From XN24 sp035514535 (GTDB lineage: Bacteria; Pseudomonadota; Gammaproteobacteria; Steroidobacterales; XN24), in NCBI GenBank assembly GCA_035514535.1, contig DATKAZ010000055.1, positions 62,001 to 126,000 on the forward strand: a stretch of DNA of 64,000 nt, read 5' to 3'. Shown in pieces: positions 24,561 to 33,108 of this stretch. How positions within the stretch are numbered: the stretch's first letter is position 1; each line of letters begins with the position of its first letter. The notes beneath the pieces were generated by a model. The model saw only the letters and a program-made list of their open reading frames with translations, did not search any database and was not told where the DNA came from. The position numbers were made by a program, and so were the translations under genes.

Positions 24561-26231
24561 ATGGACAAGATCTGGCTGAAAGAATACCCGGAGGGCGTGC
24601 CCGCCGAGATTGACGTCAACGAGTTTCCGTCGCTGCGGGATTTCCTCGAGCAATCCTTCGCGAAATATCGCAGCCTGCCGGCGTTTACGAACATGGGACA
24701 CTCGATCAGCTTCGGCGAGCTCGATGAGTTGTCCCGCTATTTCGGCGCATGGCTGCAAAAAAACGCCGGTCTCTCGAAGGGCGACCGCGTGGCCGTGATG
24801 ATGCCGAACGTCATCCAGTATGCCGTCGCGGTCGCGGCCATCCTGCGCGCCGGCCTGACCGTGACCAACATCAACCCCCTCTATACGCCGCGTGAACTCG
24901 AGCATCAGCTCAAGGATTCCGGCGCAAAGGCCATCATCATCGTCGAGAATTTCGCGAAGACCCTGGAGAAGGTGCGCAACAACACCGCGCTCAAGACCGT
25001 GGTCGTGACCGCCATCGGCGACATGCTGCCGACGCCCAGGCGCCAGATCGTGAATTTCGCCGTGCGCAAGCTCAAGAAGATGGTCCCAGAGTGGCACATT
25101 CCCGACGCCGTCAGCTTCCACAAAGCCCTCAAGGAGGGCAAGTGGCAGACGATGGACACGCCGCAACTCGGCCACGACGACATCGCGTTCCTGCAGTACA
25201 CGGGCGGCACCACGGGCGTGGCCAAGGGCGCGATGCTGACGCATCGGAACATCATCGCGAACCTGCTGCAGGCGCGCGCATGGCTCAGCATCATGGTGAC
25301 CGAGGGCCAGTCCATCGTGATCACCCCGTTGCCGCTTTATCACATCTTTTCCCTGACGGCGAACTTCTTCGTATTCACGATCATGGGCGGCAACAACATC
25401 CTGATCACCAACCCGCGCGACATGCCGGCTTTCATCAAGGAACTCAGGAAATACAAGTTCACCTTCATCACGGGTGTGAACACGCTGTTCAACGCGCTGT
25501 TGAATACTCCCGGCTTCGGCGATGTCGATTTCAGCCACCTGAAGGTGACCCTCGGTGGCGGCATGGCGGTACAGCGAGCCGTCGCCGAACGCTGGCGCGA
25601 CGTGACCGGCAAGCCGCTGATCGAGGCCTACGGCCTCACGGAGACTTCCCCGGCCGCCTGCATCAACCCACTGACGAATAACGAATTCAACGGCTCGATC
25701 GGCGTACCGATCTCGTCGACCGAAGTCAGCATCCGTGACGACGACGGCCGGGACCTCGGCATCGGCGCGGTCGGCGAGATCTGCATCCGCGGACCGCAGG
25801 TCATGGCCGGCTACTGGAACCGGCCCGACGAGACCGCCAAGGTCATGCTCGAGGGAGGCTGGTTCCGCAGCGGCGACATGGGGCGGATGGACGAAAAGGG
25901 CTACGTGTTCATCGAGGATCGCAAGAAGGACATGATTCTCGTGTCCGGCTTCAACGTCTATCCCAACGAAGTCGAAGGAGTCGCGGTGATGCATCCGGCG
26001 GTACTGGAAGCGGCCGCGGTCGGCCTGCCCGACGAAAAATCCGGCGAGATCGTCAAGCTGTTCGTCGTCTGCCGCGAGGGCCACAGCGTCAGCGACAAGG
26101 AACTTATCGACTTCTGCCGCGAAGGCCTGACCGGGTACAAGGTCCCGCGCCTGGTCGAGTTCCGCAAGGAGTTGCCAAAGACCAATGTCGGCAAGATCCT
26201 CCGCCGGGAATTGCGCGACGGCACCGCATGA
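24561..26231 (+). CDS. fadD: Long-chain-fatty-acid--CoA ligase
   Basis: A 556-residue AMP-forming acyl-CoA synthetase. Motifs: P-loop YTGGTTGVAKGAMLTH, AYGLTETSPA adenylation motif, GWFRSGDMG and the FACS signature region with KDMILVSGFNVYPNEVE; C-terminal Lys in PKTNVGKILRRELR. It activates exogenous fatty acids with ATP and CoA for beta-oxidation or phospholipid and polyester synthesis. Placed directly after tesA, whose thioesterase could release the fatty acids. ATG at 24561 after a G-rich ribosome site. Length and motifs fit FadD rather than short-chain ligases. Confidence 0.95.
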   Translation: MDKIWLKEYPEGVPAEIDVNEFPSLRDFLEQSFAKYRSLPAFTNMGHSISFGELDELSRYFGAWLQKNAGLSKGDRVAVMMPNVIQYAVAVAAILRAGLTVTNINPLYTPRELEHQLKDSGAKAIIIVENFAKTLEKVRNNTALKTVVVTAIGDMLPTPRRQIVNFAVRKLKKMVPEWHIPDAVSFHKALKEGKWQTMDTPQLGHDDIAFLQYTGGTTGVAKGAMLTHRNIIANLLQARAWLSIMVTEGQSIVITPLPLYHIFSLTANFFVFTIMGGNNILITNPRDMPAFIKELRKYKFTFITGVNTLFNALLNTPGFGDVDFSHLKVTLGGGMAVQRAVAERWRDVTGKPLIEAYGLTETSPAACINPLTNNEFNGSIGVPISSTEVSIRDDDGRDLGIGAVGEICIRGPQVMAGYWNRPDETAKVMLEGGWFRSGDMGRMDEKGYVFIEDRKKDMILVSGFNVYPNEVEGVAVMHPAVLEAAAVGLPDEKSGEIVKLFVVCREGHSVSDKELIDFCREGLTGYKVPRLVEFRKELPKTNVGKILRRELRDGTA

Positions 26232-26265
26232 AGCCGGCGGGCGAGGATCGCGGGCGAAGCGGAGT

Positions 26266-27510
26266 TCACGGGCGAACGATGATCTCCAGCCGGTCGAGCA
26301 CGGTATCGAGGCGGTTCGTGACCTGGTTCTTGTAGTGGCCCAGGCGCCTGGGGTCGGGGCGCAGGGACAGGGCGCTCGTGAAGTGGCGCCCTCGGTCACG
26401 CAGGAGGCGCTCGTTGATCGTCACGCCGTGCCGCTCCAGGATCGGGGCCAACTTGCCACGGCGCAGCCAGAGATCGCGGCGCGTGGTGCGATAGGCATGC
26501 TGGCACACCATCTCGCGGTTCGCGTAACTGAAGACGTTCGTGAAGAACATCCTCGAGTCGCCGGCGTCCGGCTCGAACAGCACGACATCGCTGTCGACAT
26601 AGCTGGTCTCGTATTTAGCCATGCCGACCGTCATGCGTGAATGGATCAGCGCGCGAAAGGTTTGCGACAGGACGACCGGCAGGCCTCCCTCGGCGAGCGA
26701 GTCGTGCCGCCTGTCGGCGCCTCGCGGCGCGAGGCTGGCATCATAGGGCACGAGGGGATTGACGCAGAACAGCAGGTCAACACCCTCGTCGAGGGCGGCG
26801 GACGCATGCAGTGTCCGCTTCAGGCCCCCGTCCACGAAGAAGCGATCGCCGATCTGCACGGGCGGATAGAGACCCGGCAATGCCGTACTCGCCTGCACGG
26901 CCTTCGAAATCGCCACGTCGTCGTGACCCGCCGACCCGAAGCGCACCGCCTCACCGGTGTCCAGGTCCACGCCGACGATCAAAAGCTTGCGGTGCAGGCG
27001 GCGAAAGTCGTTGGTCATGCCGCGGTTGCTGAACAGGTCCGCGAGAAACCGCTCGATCGGCTGATTATCGAAGACGGCCGTCGGGATGGCCCTGGAAAGG
27101 CCGCTGAGCGACTCGAGCAGTCCCTTCTTCAGGGGCCTCCGGGCGAATTCCCACAAGCCCTCGACCAACAGGCCGGGCACGCGCGCCGCCCGGCGCATGT
27201 ACTCGAGAATATTAGGCTGCAGAAACAGTGACGGATCGAAACGCTGGGGCCGGCCCTTGCGGCTGACAAGCAATCGGCCCATTTCCTCGACAGAGATTCC
27301 GTTGGCGAGCGTGGCTGCGACGAACGATCCCGACGAAACGCCTACGTAGACATCTGCGGCGGCGAAATCCAGGCCATCGATCGCCTCGTTCAGCGCCAGC
27401 AGCGCGCCGATCTCGTAAATTCCCCCGAGCGGGCCACCACCGGCAAGCGCGAGCCCTATCCTGGGACCGCCGGATTTTTCATCCTGGTGCGTCGCCTGGG
27501 TCTGCAGCAT
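26266..27510 (-). CDS. Patatin-like phospholipase family protein
   Basis: A 414-residue patatin-domain hydrolase. Oxyanion motif GGGPLGG near residues 24-30, nucleophile elbow GVSSG (Ser near 59), and catalytic Asp in FFVDGGLKR. The C-terminal 150 residues extend beyond the patatin core and are not recognised. Likely a lipid acyl hydrolase; its position 4 bp after a phasin gene suggests instead or in addition a role at polyhydroxyalkanoate granules, where patatin-type proteins are known. ATG at 27510; upstream open codons overlap the phasin gene and are not used. Confidence 0.88.
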   Translation of the reverse strand: MLQTQATHQDEKSGGPRIGLALAGGGPLGGIYEIGALLALNEAIDGLDFAAADVYVGVSSGSFVAATLANGISVEEMGRLLVSRKGRPQRFDPSLFLQPNILEYMRRAARVPGLLVEGLWEFARRPLKKGLLESLSGLSRAIPTAVFDNQPIERFLADLFSNRGMTNDFRRLHRKLLIVGVDLDTGEAVRFGSAGHDDVAISKAVQASTALPGLYPPVQIGDRFFVDGGLKRTLHASAALDEGVDLLFCVNPLVPYDASLAPRGADRRHDSLAEGGLPVVLSQTFRALIHSRMTVGMAKYETSYVDSDVVLFEPDAGDSRMFFTNVFSYANREMVCQHAYRTTRRDLWLRRGKLAPILERHGVTINERLLRDRGRHFTSALSLRPDPRRLGHYKNQVTNRLDTVLDRLEIIVRP

Positions 27511-27514
27511 CGGC

Positions 27515-27991
27515 TCAGCTACCGGCCTTCCTGCGGACCCGCGCGGCCGCCTTCTTCCCGGAGCGCGCAGCCGGTTTCCTGCGCGCGCGAAGCCCGCTGC
27601 GCGACCCGGCCGGCGGAGCGGCCTGCGCCGCGCGTCGCTCGAGTGCGACGACGGCCTTCTGCAGCTCCGCGACCCGGCCGTTGAGCTCGTGAACATCTCG
27701 CGCCGTAGGAATCTGCAGCGCGTTGAGAGCCCGCGCCACACGGTGAACGAACGCGCCCTCTAGCCGGCTCCAGGCCTCCGTTGCGGAACTGCGTGCCTCG
27801 AAAACGCTGCTCTTCGCCGTGCAGTCGATGCGCCCGCCGATGTTCAGCAGGCCACCCACCAGCCGGCTGCCCTCCGCGCCGGCACGCGAATATACATCAC
27901 GGCTCACGTGCCACGCCTGGCTGGCCGATGCCTTGACCAGCCGTGCCAGCGGATTCTCGGCGAACGGCGTTCCGCCGTTGTTGTTTGCCAT
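27515..27991 (-). CDS. Phasin-like polyhydroxyalkanoate granule-associated protein
   Basis: A 158-residue protein with a helical N-terminal domain, IPTARDVHELNGRVAELQKAVVALE (a heptad-like coiled coil, here split for reading at residue 110), and an Ala/Lys/Arg-rich tail (RKPAARSGKKAAARVRRK). That plan matches PhaF/PhaI-type phasins, whose tail binds DNA and whose body coats polyester granules. No pha synthase is visible in the window, so the polymer link is inference. First gene of a two-gene unit with the patatin hydrolase; a palindrome lies 10-25 bp upstream of its ATG. Confidence 0.7.
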   Translation of the reverse strand: MANNNGGTPFAENPLARLVKASASQAWHVSRDVYSRAGAEGSRLVGGLLNIGGRIDCTAKSSVFEARSSATEAWSRLEGAFVHRVARALNALQIPTARDVHELNGRVAELQKAVVALERRAAQAAPPAGSRSGLRARRKPAARSGKKAAARVRRKAGS

Positions 27992-28000
27992 GACCCTGCC

Positions 28001-28016
28001 TCAAACGATTGTTTGA
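28001..28016. promoter_or_regulatory. PsrA-like operator upstream of the phasin gene
   Basis: TCAAAC-gatt-GTTTGA, a perfect 6-bp inverted repeat with a 4-nt spacer. The core CAAAC-N4-GTTTG matches the published form of the PsrA box in pseudomonads (TetR-type sensor of long-chain fatty acids). It lies between a possible -10 (TATGCT on the minus strand, 28023-28028) and the phasin ATG, so binding would block transcription. Confidence 0.5.
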
Positions 28017-28044
28017 TAGTCGAGCATACCACCGCCCCGCACCG

Positions 28045-28057
28045 CGTCACAGTGACG
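28045..28057. promoter_or_regulatory. Palindrome between divergent phasin and FFLEE-like genes
   Basis: CGTCAC-a-GTGACG, perfect 6-bp arms. It lies 54 bp from the phasin start on one side and 67 bp from the plus-strand gene on the other. It may be a second operator in this divergent promoter region; the binding factor is not recognised. Confidence 0.3.
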
Positions 28058-28124
28058 GAACTCCCGATGCGTCGATACCTGCCTTGCGAGCAGAATTGAT
28101 GGCCGGACACTACAATGCCGGGCC

Positions 28125-28859
28125 ATGGTCAGCGGAGAAAACAGGGATGCCGGTGCGCGGCGGCTCGCGGAGCAGCTCGAGCGCAGCCGGCTTGCCAGGC
28201 GCCGGCAGTACGACGGCGACGAACTGCGCCCCGAGTGCCGTAAGCTCGCCGCGTGGCAGGCTCATCGCCTGCAGCACACCTACAGGGACTTGCTCCAGAC
28301 CCCACGTTACCGCAAGGCGATCGAATTCTTCCTCACCGACCTGTATGGCGACAAGGACTTCGCCGCGCGCGACGAGGGCGTCGAGCGCGTGTACCCCGTC
28401 ATGGCCCGGGTGATGCCCGGCCCGGCGCTGCACACGATCAGCATCGGGATCGAGCTGCACGCGATCAGCCAGGAGCTCGACCTGGACATGGTCGCGATGA
28501 TCTGGGGCGAATTGGGGCTGAAGGACGGGCTCGATGCGGCAACGTACGCCGAAGCCTACCGGCGTTGCGGCAATATCGATGCCAGAAAACGGCAGATCAG
28601 CATCGTCCGCGAAGTCGGCGAGTCGCTCGACAGCGTCGTGTTCAGGCCGTTCATCTACAACGCGGTGAAACTGGGCCGCGGGCCCGCGAAAATGGCCGGC
28701 CTGCTGGCCCTGCATGATTTCATCCAGCGCGGCTTCATCGCGTTTCGCGCGATGAAGGGCTCCGGCGAGTTCGTCGACACGGTCGTCGGCCGCGAAACCG
28801 GGATCATGGAATCGATCCTCGCCGGCGAACCCGTCAGCAGCTGGGCCCCGCCGGATTGA
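28125..28859 (+). CDS. Conserved protein of unknown function, FFLEE-motif-like
   Basis: A 244-residue soluble, helix-rich protein. Residues around 65-80 read KAIEFFLTDLYGDKDFAARD, which resembles the FFLEELYG-type motif by which a proteobacterial family of unknown function is named. No catalytic motif, signal peptide or TM segment is seen. Conserved-looking blocks include the HTISIGIELHAISQELD stretch and the ISIVREVGESLDSVVFRPF stretch. ATG at 28125 is the first reasonable start. Divergent from the phasin gene, convergent with hemE. Family assignment is tentative and function unknown. Confidence 0.75.
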   Translation: MVSGENRDAGARRLAEQLERSRLARRRQYDGDELRPECRKLAAWQAHRLQHTYRDLLQTPRYRKAIEFFLTDLYGDKDFAARDEGVERVYPVMARVMPGPALHTISIGIELHAISQELDLDMVAMIWGELGLKDGLDAATYAEAYRRCGNIDARKRQISIVREVGESLDSVVFRPFIYNAVKLGRGPAKMAGLLALHDFIQRGFIAFRAMKGSGEFVDTVVGRETGIMESILAGEPVSSWAPPD

Positions 28860-28875
28860 CAGCGTAACGGGATCG

Positions 28876-28937
28876 GGACGTCATAGGCCCGTCGAGCGAG
28901 ATAAGATTTCCCGAGTGAAACGGGCCTATGACGGTCC
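28876..28937. repeat. Long inverted repeat between convergent genes
   Basis: GTCATAGGCCCGT (28880-28892) pairs perfectly with ACGGGCCTATGAC (28920-28932), and the stem continues with GGAC/GTCC after a one-base bulge. The loop is 27 nt. It starts 16 bp past the stop of the plus-strand gene and lies before palindrome copy D and hemE. It could be a terminator without T-tract or a small mobile-element remnant. Confidence 0.6.
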
Positions 28938-28961
28938 GATACCGCGGTCCGGCCTTAATAA

Positions 28962-28989
28962 GGGGACACAGCTTAAAAGCAGTGTCCCC
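28962..28989. repeat. GGGGACAC palindromic repeat, copy D (short)
   Basis: GGGGACAC-a-GCTT, 2-nt loop, AAGC-a-GTGTCCCC: one A-A mismatch, a shortened form of the repeat. It lies 3 bp past the hemE stop (minus strand). Confidence 0.85.
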
Positions 28990-28992
28990 GGT

Positions 28993-30060
28993 TTAGCGGT
29001 GGTAGGGCGGGCTGAGGCTGACGACGGCGTCGATCATGGCGCCCGCGTGCTCGGGCTTCACCTCGGGATGAATGCCGTGCCCCAGGTTGAAGACGTGCCC
29101 CGGACCGCGGCCGAAGCTTTCCAGCACCTGGCGGACTTCCCTGCGGATGACCTCCGGCGAGGCATACAGCACCGCCGGGTCCAGGTTGCCCTGCAGTGCC
29201 ACGCGGTCCCCGACCCTGGCACGCGCGTCCGCGAGATCCGTGGTCCAGTCCAGGCCGAGCCCGTCGCAGCCCGTGTCGGCCATGGCCTCCAGCCAGGGCC
29301 CGCCGCCCTTGGTAAACAGCACGACCGGAACCTTCCGCCCATCAGCCTCGCGCGTCACGCCGGCAACGATCCGCTGCATGTAGTGCAGCGAGAAGCTCAG
29401 GTAGGTCTGCGGCGTGAGAATGCAGCCCCACGTGTCGAACACCATGAGGGCCTGGGCGCCGGCCGCAACCTGCGCGTTGAGGTAATCGATGGTCGTGCGC
29501 GTGACGCGTTCCAGGAGTTCGTGGAGCAACACGGGCTGGTCGTAGAGCATGCCCTTGATGCGGCTGAAGTTCTTGCTCGTGCCGCCCTCGACCATATAGG
29601 TCGCCACGGTCCATGGGCTGCCCGCAAAACCGATCAGCGGCACGCGACCGCCGAGTTCGCGGCGTATCAGGCGCACCGCATCCGTGACGTAGCGCAGCTC
29701 CTGTTCAGGATCCGGGATCGCCAGAGCGGAGACGTCCGCGGTACGGCTGATCGTGCGCTCGAAACGGGGTCCCTCGCCTTCCTCGAAGTACAGGCCCAGG
29801 CCCATCGCGTCGGGTACGGTGAGGATATCCGAGAAAAGTATCGCCGCATCCAGCGGGTAGCGCTCGAGCGGCTGCAGCGTCACTTCGCAGGCCAGCTCCG
29901 GTGACTTGCACAGCCGCATGAAGCTGCCGGCCTTCGCGCGCGTCGCGCGGTATTCGGGGAGGTAGCGCCCTGCCTGGCGCATCATCCAGACGGGCGTCCG
30001 ATCGACCGGCTCGCGCGCCAGCGCCCGCAGGAATCTATCGTTCGCGAGTTCGTTGTTCAT
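28993..30060 (-). CDS. hemE: Uroporphyrinogen decarboxylase
   Basis: A 355-residue enzyme that converts uroporphyrinogen III to coproporphyrinogen III in heme synthesis. The N-terminal MMRQAGRYLPEYR (Arg of the RQAGR motif) and ILFSDILTVPDAMG (active-site Asp) are intact, as are GFAGSPWTVATYM and LDWTTD. Length matches E. coli HemE. ATG at 30060 overlaps the pyrF stop by 4 bp (ATGA), so it is read as the second gene of a pyrF-hemE unit. Ends against palindrome copy D. Confidence 0.98.
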   Translation of the reverse strand: MNNELANDRFLRALAREPVDRTPVWMMRQAGRYLPEYRATRAKAGSFMRLCKSPELACEVTLQPLERYPLDAAILFSDILTVPDAMGLGLYFEEGEGPRFERTISRTADVSALAIPDPEQELRYVTDAVRLIRRELGGRVPLIGFAGSPWTVATYMVEGGTSKNFSRIKGMLYDQPVLLHELLERVTRTTIDYLNAQVAAGAQALMVFDTWGCILTPQTYLSFSLHYMQRIVAGVTREADGRKVPVVLFTKGGGPWLEAMADTGCDGLGLDWTTDLADARARVGDRVALQGNLDPAVLYASPEVIRREVRQVLESFGRGPGHVFNLGHGIHPEVKPEHAGAMIDAVVSLSPPYHR

Positions 30061-30770
30061 GCGCCCACTGCCTTTGCGATGCTGGCCTGGATGGCTTCCG
30101 CCGCGGCTCTCGGATCCCGCGCATCGCGAATCGGCCGCCCGATGACAATGTAGTCCGCGCCCAATGCGAACGCCTGTTCGACCGACACGACGCGCTTCTG
30201 GTCGTCCACGGGGCGATTTTCCACGGGGCGAATGCCGGGGGTTACGACCAGCAGGCGCTCGTCGAGGTGCTCGCGCAACCTTGCCGCCTCCAGGCCCGAC
30301 GAGACCACGCCGTCGCAACCGGCCTCGAGCGCGCGCCGGGCGCGCGACAACACCAGCTCGGGTACGTCGCAGTCGAATCCGAGGTCATCGAGATCGCCGC
30401 GATCGAGGCTCGTGAGGGCCGTCACGGCGAGCACCTTGACGTCCTCGCGCGCCGCCACGGCAGCTTCCATGATGCCCTGGTTGCCGTGTACTGTGCAGAA
30501 GGTCACGCCGCGGCCGTTCAGCCTCGCCACGGCGCGCGACACGGTCGCAGGTACGTCGAAGAATTTCAGGTCCACGAAGACCTTCTTGCCGCGGCCGGCC
30601 AGCCAGTCGAGCAGTTCGAAATAACCGCCGGCCATGAGCAGTTCCAGCCCGAGCTTGTAGAAGCGCACGGAGTCCTCGAGCTCTTGCACGAGTTCGCGCG
30701 CCTGCCACGCGTCCGGGACGTCGAGGGCGAAGATCAGCCGCTCGTCCGCCGGGATATCCTTGGGAGTCAT
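30057..30770 (-). CDS. pyrF: Orotidine 5'-phosphate decarboxylase
   Basis: A 237-residue OMP decarboxylase, last step of UMP synthesis. ALDVPD near the N-terminus, the catalytic charged network VDLKFFDVPATV (D-x-K-x-x-D), TVHGNQG, TPGIRP and GADYIVIGRPI phosphate-binding loop are all present. ATG at 30770; another 25 codons upstream are open but not conserved. Coupled to hemE by a 4-bp overlap. The 99-bp gap upstream to dgt shows no clear promoter or hairpin. Confidence 0.97.
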   Translation of the reverse strand: MTPKDIPADERLIFALDVPDAWQARELVQELEDSVRFYKLGLELLMAGGYFELLDWLAGRGKKVFVDLKFFDVPATVSRAVARLNGRGVTFCTVHGNQGIMEAAVAAREDVKVLAVTALTSLDRGDLDDLGFDCDVPELVLSRARRALEAGCDGVVSSGLEAARLREHLDERLLVVTPGIRPVENRPVDDQKRVVSVEQAFALGADYIVIGRPIRDARDPRAAAEAIQASIAKAVGA

Positions 30771-30869
30771 TGCATCGTGTCCGGACCTGGGTGGACCCGT
30801 CATTCTAGCATTCGTGGGGGCATCGCCGGCGTCGGGGAAATCCACTAGGCGCCCGGGGCGCGCAGCGGC

Positions 30870-32024
30870 TCAGGTGCGGGCGCGCGGATCGAACAGCCGG
30901 CCATGCTCGAGAATCGCGAAGCGGTCGGTCATGCCGGCGATGTAGTCCGCGACGGCTCGCGCACGCCCCGACTCCCCCTGTGCCGCTTCCTTGCGCGCGG
31001 CCGCCCGTGCATGGTCCTCGGGCAACAGGCGCGGCTCCTGGATGAACGCGCCATACAGGTCGCAGACCGTGCGCTGTGCCTTGGTCGTCATGCGGATCAC
31101 CCGGTTATGGCGATACAGGCGCTCGCGCAGGAACTGCTTCAGCTCGGCATGCGCGGCGCCGACTTCCGGGCTGAACCCGATCAGGCGCCGGCCCGCGTGA
31201 CGCACCGCCTCCGGCGTGGCAGGCGATAATGCCTCCAGTTCCGCCCTGGACGTCGCGACGAGGTCCTCCACCACCCGCCCGATCATGCGCCGCACGATCT
31301 CGTGGACCAGGCGCCGGCCGGCGAGCCCGGGCCACATCGCCCGGACCGCGTCGTGCTGCTCCCGGAACAACGTGGCCTCGCGCAATTCCGCGATGTCGAG
31401 CAGCCCCGCCCGCAGCCCGTCGTCCACGTCGTGATTGTTGTACGCAATTTCGTCGGCAACATTCGCCAGCTGCGCCTCCAGCCCCGCCTGCAGGCCCTCG
31501 ACGAAGCGTCTTCCCAGGTCCCCGAGCATGCGGGCGTTGCGGAGCGAGCAATGCTTGAGGATGCCTTCCCTGGTCTCGAACATCAGGTTGAGGCCGGAGA
31601 ATTCCGCGTACTTCTCCTCGAGTTCATCGACGACCCGCAGCGACTGCAGGTTGTGCTCGAAGCCACCATGGTCCGCCATGCAGCGGTTCAGCGCTTCCTG
31701 GCCGGCGTGGCCGAAAGGCGTATGCCCGAGGTCGTGGGCCAGGCAGATGGCCTCCGTCAGGTAGGTGTTCAGGCCGAGGGCTTCCGCGACCGTGCGCGCG
31801 ATCTGCGCGACCTCGAGGGAATGTGTCAGGCGCGTCCGGTAGAGATCGCCCTCGTGGTTCACGAAGACCTGGGTCTTGTAAACCAGCCGTCTGAACGCCG
31901 TCGAGTGGATGATCCTGTCGCGGTCGCGATGGTACTCGCTGCGATACGCGGGAGGCGGCTCCGGGTGGCGGCGACCGGCGGAGCGGGATTCGCACGTCGC
32001 CCAGGCCGCCAGCGGCTCGATCAA
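30870..32024 (-). CDS. dgt: Deoxyguanosinetriphosphate triphosphohydrolase-like protein
   Basis: A 384-residue HD-domain dNTP triphosphohydrolase. Motifs in order: RDRDRIIHSTAFRRL, RLTHSLEVAQIARTV, the metal site HDLGHTPFGHAG and NNHDVDDG. It releases triphosphate from dGTP or other dNTPs. Start is TTG at 32024, overlapping the aroB stop (TTGA); it yields the usual short N-terminus before GRRHPEP. The frame is open much further upstream but antisense-like there. Last gene of the pilM-aroB-dgt block. Exact dNTP preference unknown. Confidence 0.92.
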   Translation of the reverse strand: MIEPLAAWATCESRSAGRRHPEPPPAYRSEYHRDRDRIIHSTAFRRLVYKTQVFVNHEGDLYRTRLTHSLEVAQIARTVAEALGLNTYLTEAICLAHDLGHTPFGHAGQEALNRCMADHGGFEHNLQSLRVVDELEEKYAEFSGLNLMFETREGILKHCSLRNARMLGDLGRRFVEGLQAGLEAQLANVADEIAYNNHDVDDGLRAGLLDIAELREATLFREQHDAVRAMWPGLAGRRLVHEIVRRMIGRVVEDLVATSRAELEALSPATPEAVRHAGRRLIGFSPEVGAAHAELKQFLRERLYRHNRVIRMTTKAQRTVCDLYGAFIQEPRLLPEDHARAAARKEAAQGESGRARAVADYIAGMTDRFAILEHGRLFDPRART

Positions 32025-33100
32025 CGCGGCTCTGCCATCGCCAGGACCGCGTCGAGCTCGGCATCCGGGACATCGGCACGGAGCGCGCTTTCGCCAAGGC
32101 CCGTCGGCAACACGAACCGCATGCGTCCGCCCGCGATCTTCTTGTCGACCATCATCAGCGCCTTCAGGCGCTGTCCACCGACCGGTGGCGGGCGGGTTGG
32201 CAGGCCGGCCGCCGTCAGCAGCGACTCGAGTCGCCCGACGACGTCCCGATCCAGCATTCCCAGGCGCGCCGCGAGGTCGGCGGCCATTACCAGGCCCACC
32301 GCTACAGCCTCGCCGTGCAGCCACGTGCCGTAGGAGACCGCGGCCTCGATCGCATGGGCAAAAGTATGGCCCAGGTTCAGTAATGCGCGTCGCCCCGCTT
32401 CGCGCTCGTCCTCTGCGACCACCGCGGCCTTCAGCGCGCAGCACCAGTAGACGACCCGCTCGACGGCGTCCGGGTCGCGGTCGAGCAACGCGTCCAGGTT
32501 CGCCTCCAGCCACTCGAACAGGCCGGCGTCGAGGCCGAGCCCGTACTTGACTACTTCCCCCAGGCCGGCGCAGTAGTCCTTTCGCCCTAGCGTGTTCAGG
32601 GTCGCCGTGTCGACGATAACGGCGTTCGGTTGGTGGAAGGCACCGACGAGGTTCTTTCCCGCCGGGATATTGACGGCCGTCTTGCCGCCGACGGCGGCGT
32701 CAACCTGTGCCAGCAGGGTCGTCGGCACCTGGACGAAAGCGATGCCGCGCTGCCAGCACGCGGCGGCAAAGCCGCCCAGATCGCCGATCACGCCGCCGCC
32801 GAGCGCCACGATCGTGGCGTCACGATGAAACTGGTTCTCGGCGAGCGTGTCGAAGATCAACCCGAGCGTATCGAGCGACTTGTGCTCCTCACCGTCCGGC
32901 AGCACCAGTACTGCCACTTCCTGGTCCGCAAGTGCGACGCGCAACGGCTTGAGCCACAGGGGCGCGACGATCTCGTTGGTCACGACGAGCACTTGTCGGC
33001 CTCCCAGGTACGGGACCAGCAGCTCGGCCCGGCCGAGCATCCCGCGCCCGATCACTACCGGGTACGACCTGCCGCCAAGAGGCACATTCAGCGCGTGCAT
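32021..33100 (-). CDS. aroB: 3-dehydroquinate synthase
   Basis: A 359-residue enzyme, second step of the shikimate pathway. NAD-binding block ALGGGVIGDLGGFAAA, the VPTTLLAQVDAAVGGKTAVN substrate/metal segment (20 residues), and zinc-binding HTFAHAIE and LHGEAVAVG. Starts 8 bp after aroK in the conserved aroK-aroB pair, and its stop overlaps the TTG start of dgt. Complete and typical. Confidence 0.98.
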   Translation of the reverse strand: MHALNVPLGGRSYPVVIGRGMLGRAELLVPYLGGRQVLVVTNEIVAPLWLKPLRVALADQEVAVLVLPDGEEHKSLDTLGLIFDTLAENQFHRDATIVALGGGVIGDLGGFAAACWQRGIAFVQVPTTLLAQVDAAVGGKTAVNIPAGKNLVGAFHQPNAVIVDTATLNTLGRKDYCAGLGEVVKYGLGLDAGLFEWLEANLDALLDRDPDAVERVVYWCCALKAAVVAEDEREAGRRALLNLGHTFAHAIEAAVSYGTWLHGEAVAVGLVMAADLAARLGMLDRDVVGRLESLLTAAGLPTRPPPVGGQRLKALMMVDKKIAGGRMRFVLPTGLGESALRADVPDAELDAVLAMAEPR

Positions 33101-33108
33101 TCCTTGCC

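Noticed and set aside
24510..26399. Long minus-strand open frame opposite fadD
   Set aside because: Antisense shadow of FadD created by high third-position GC; composition is not protein-like.
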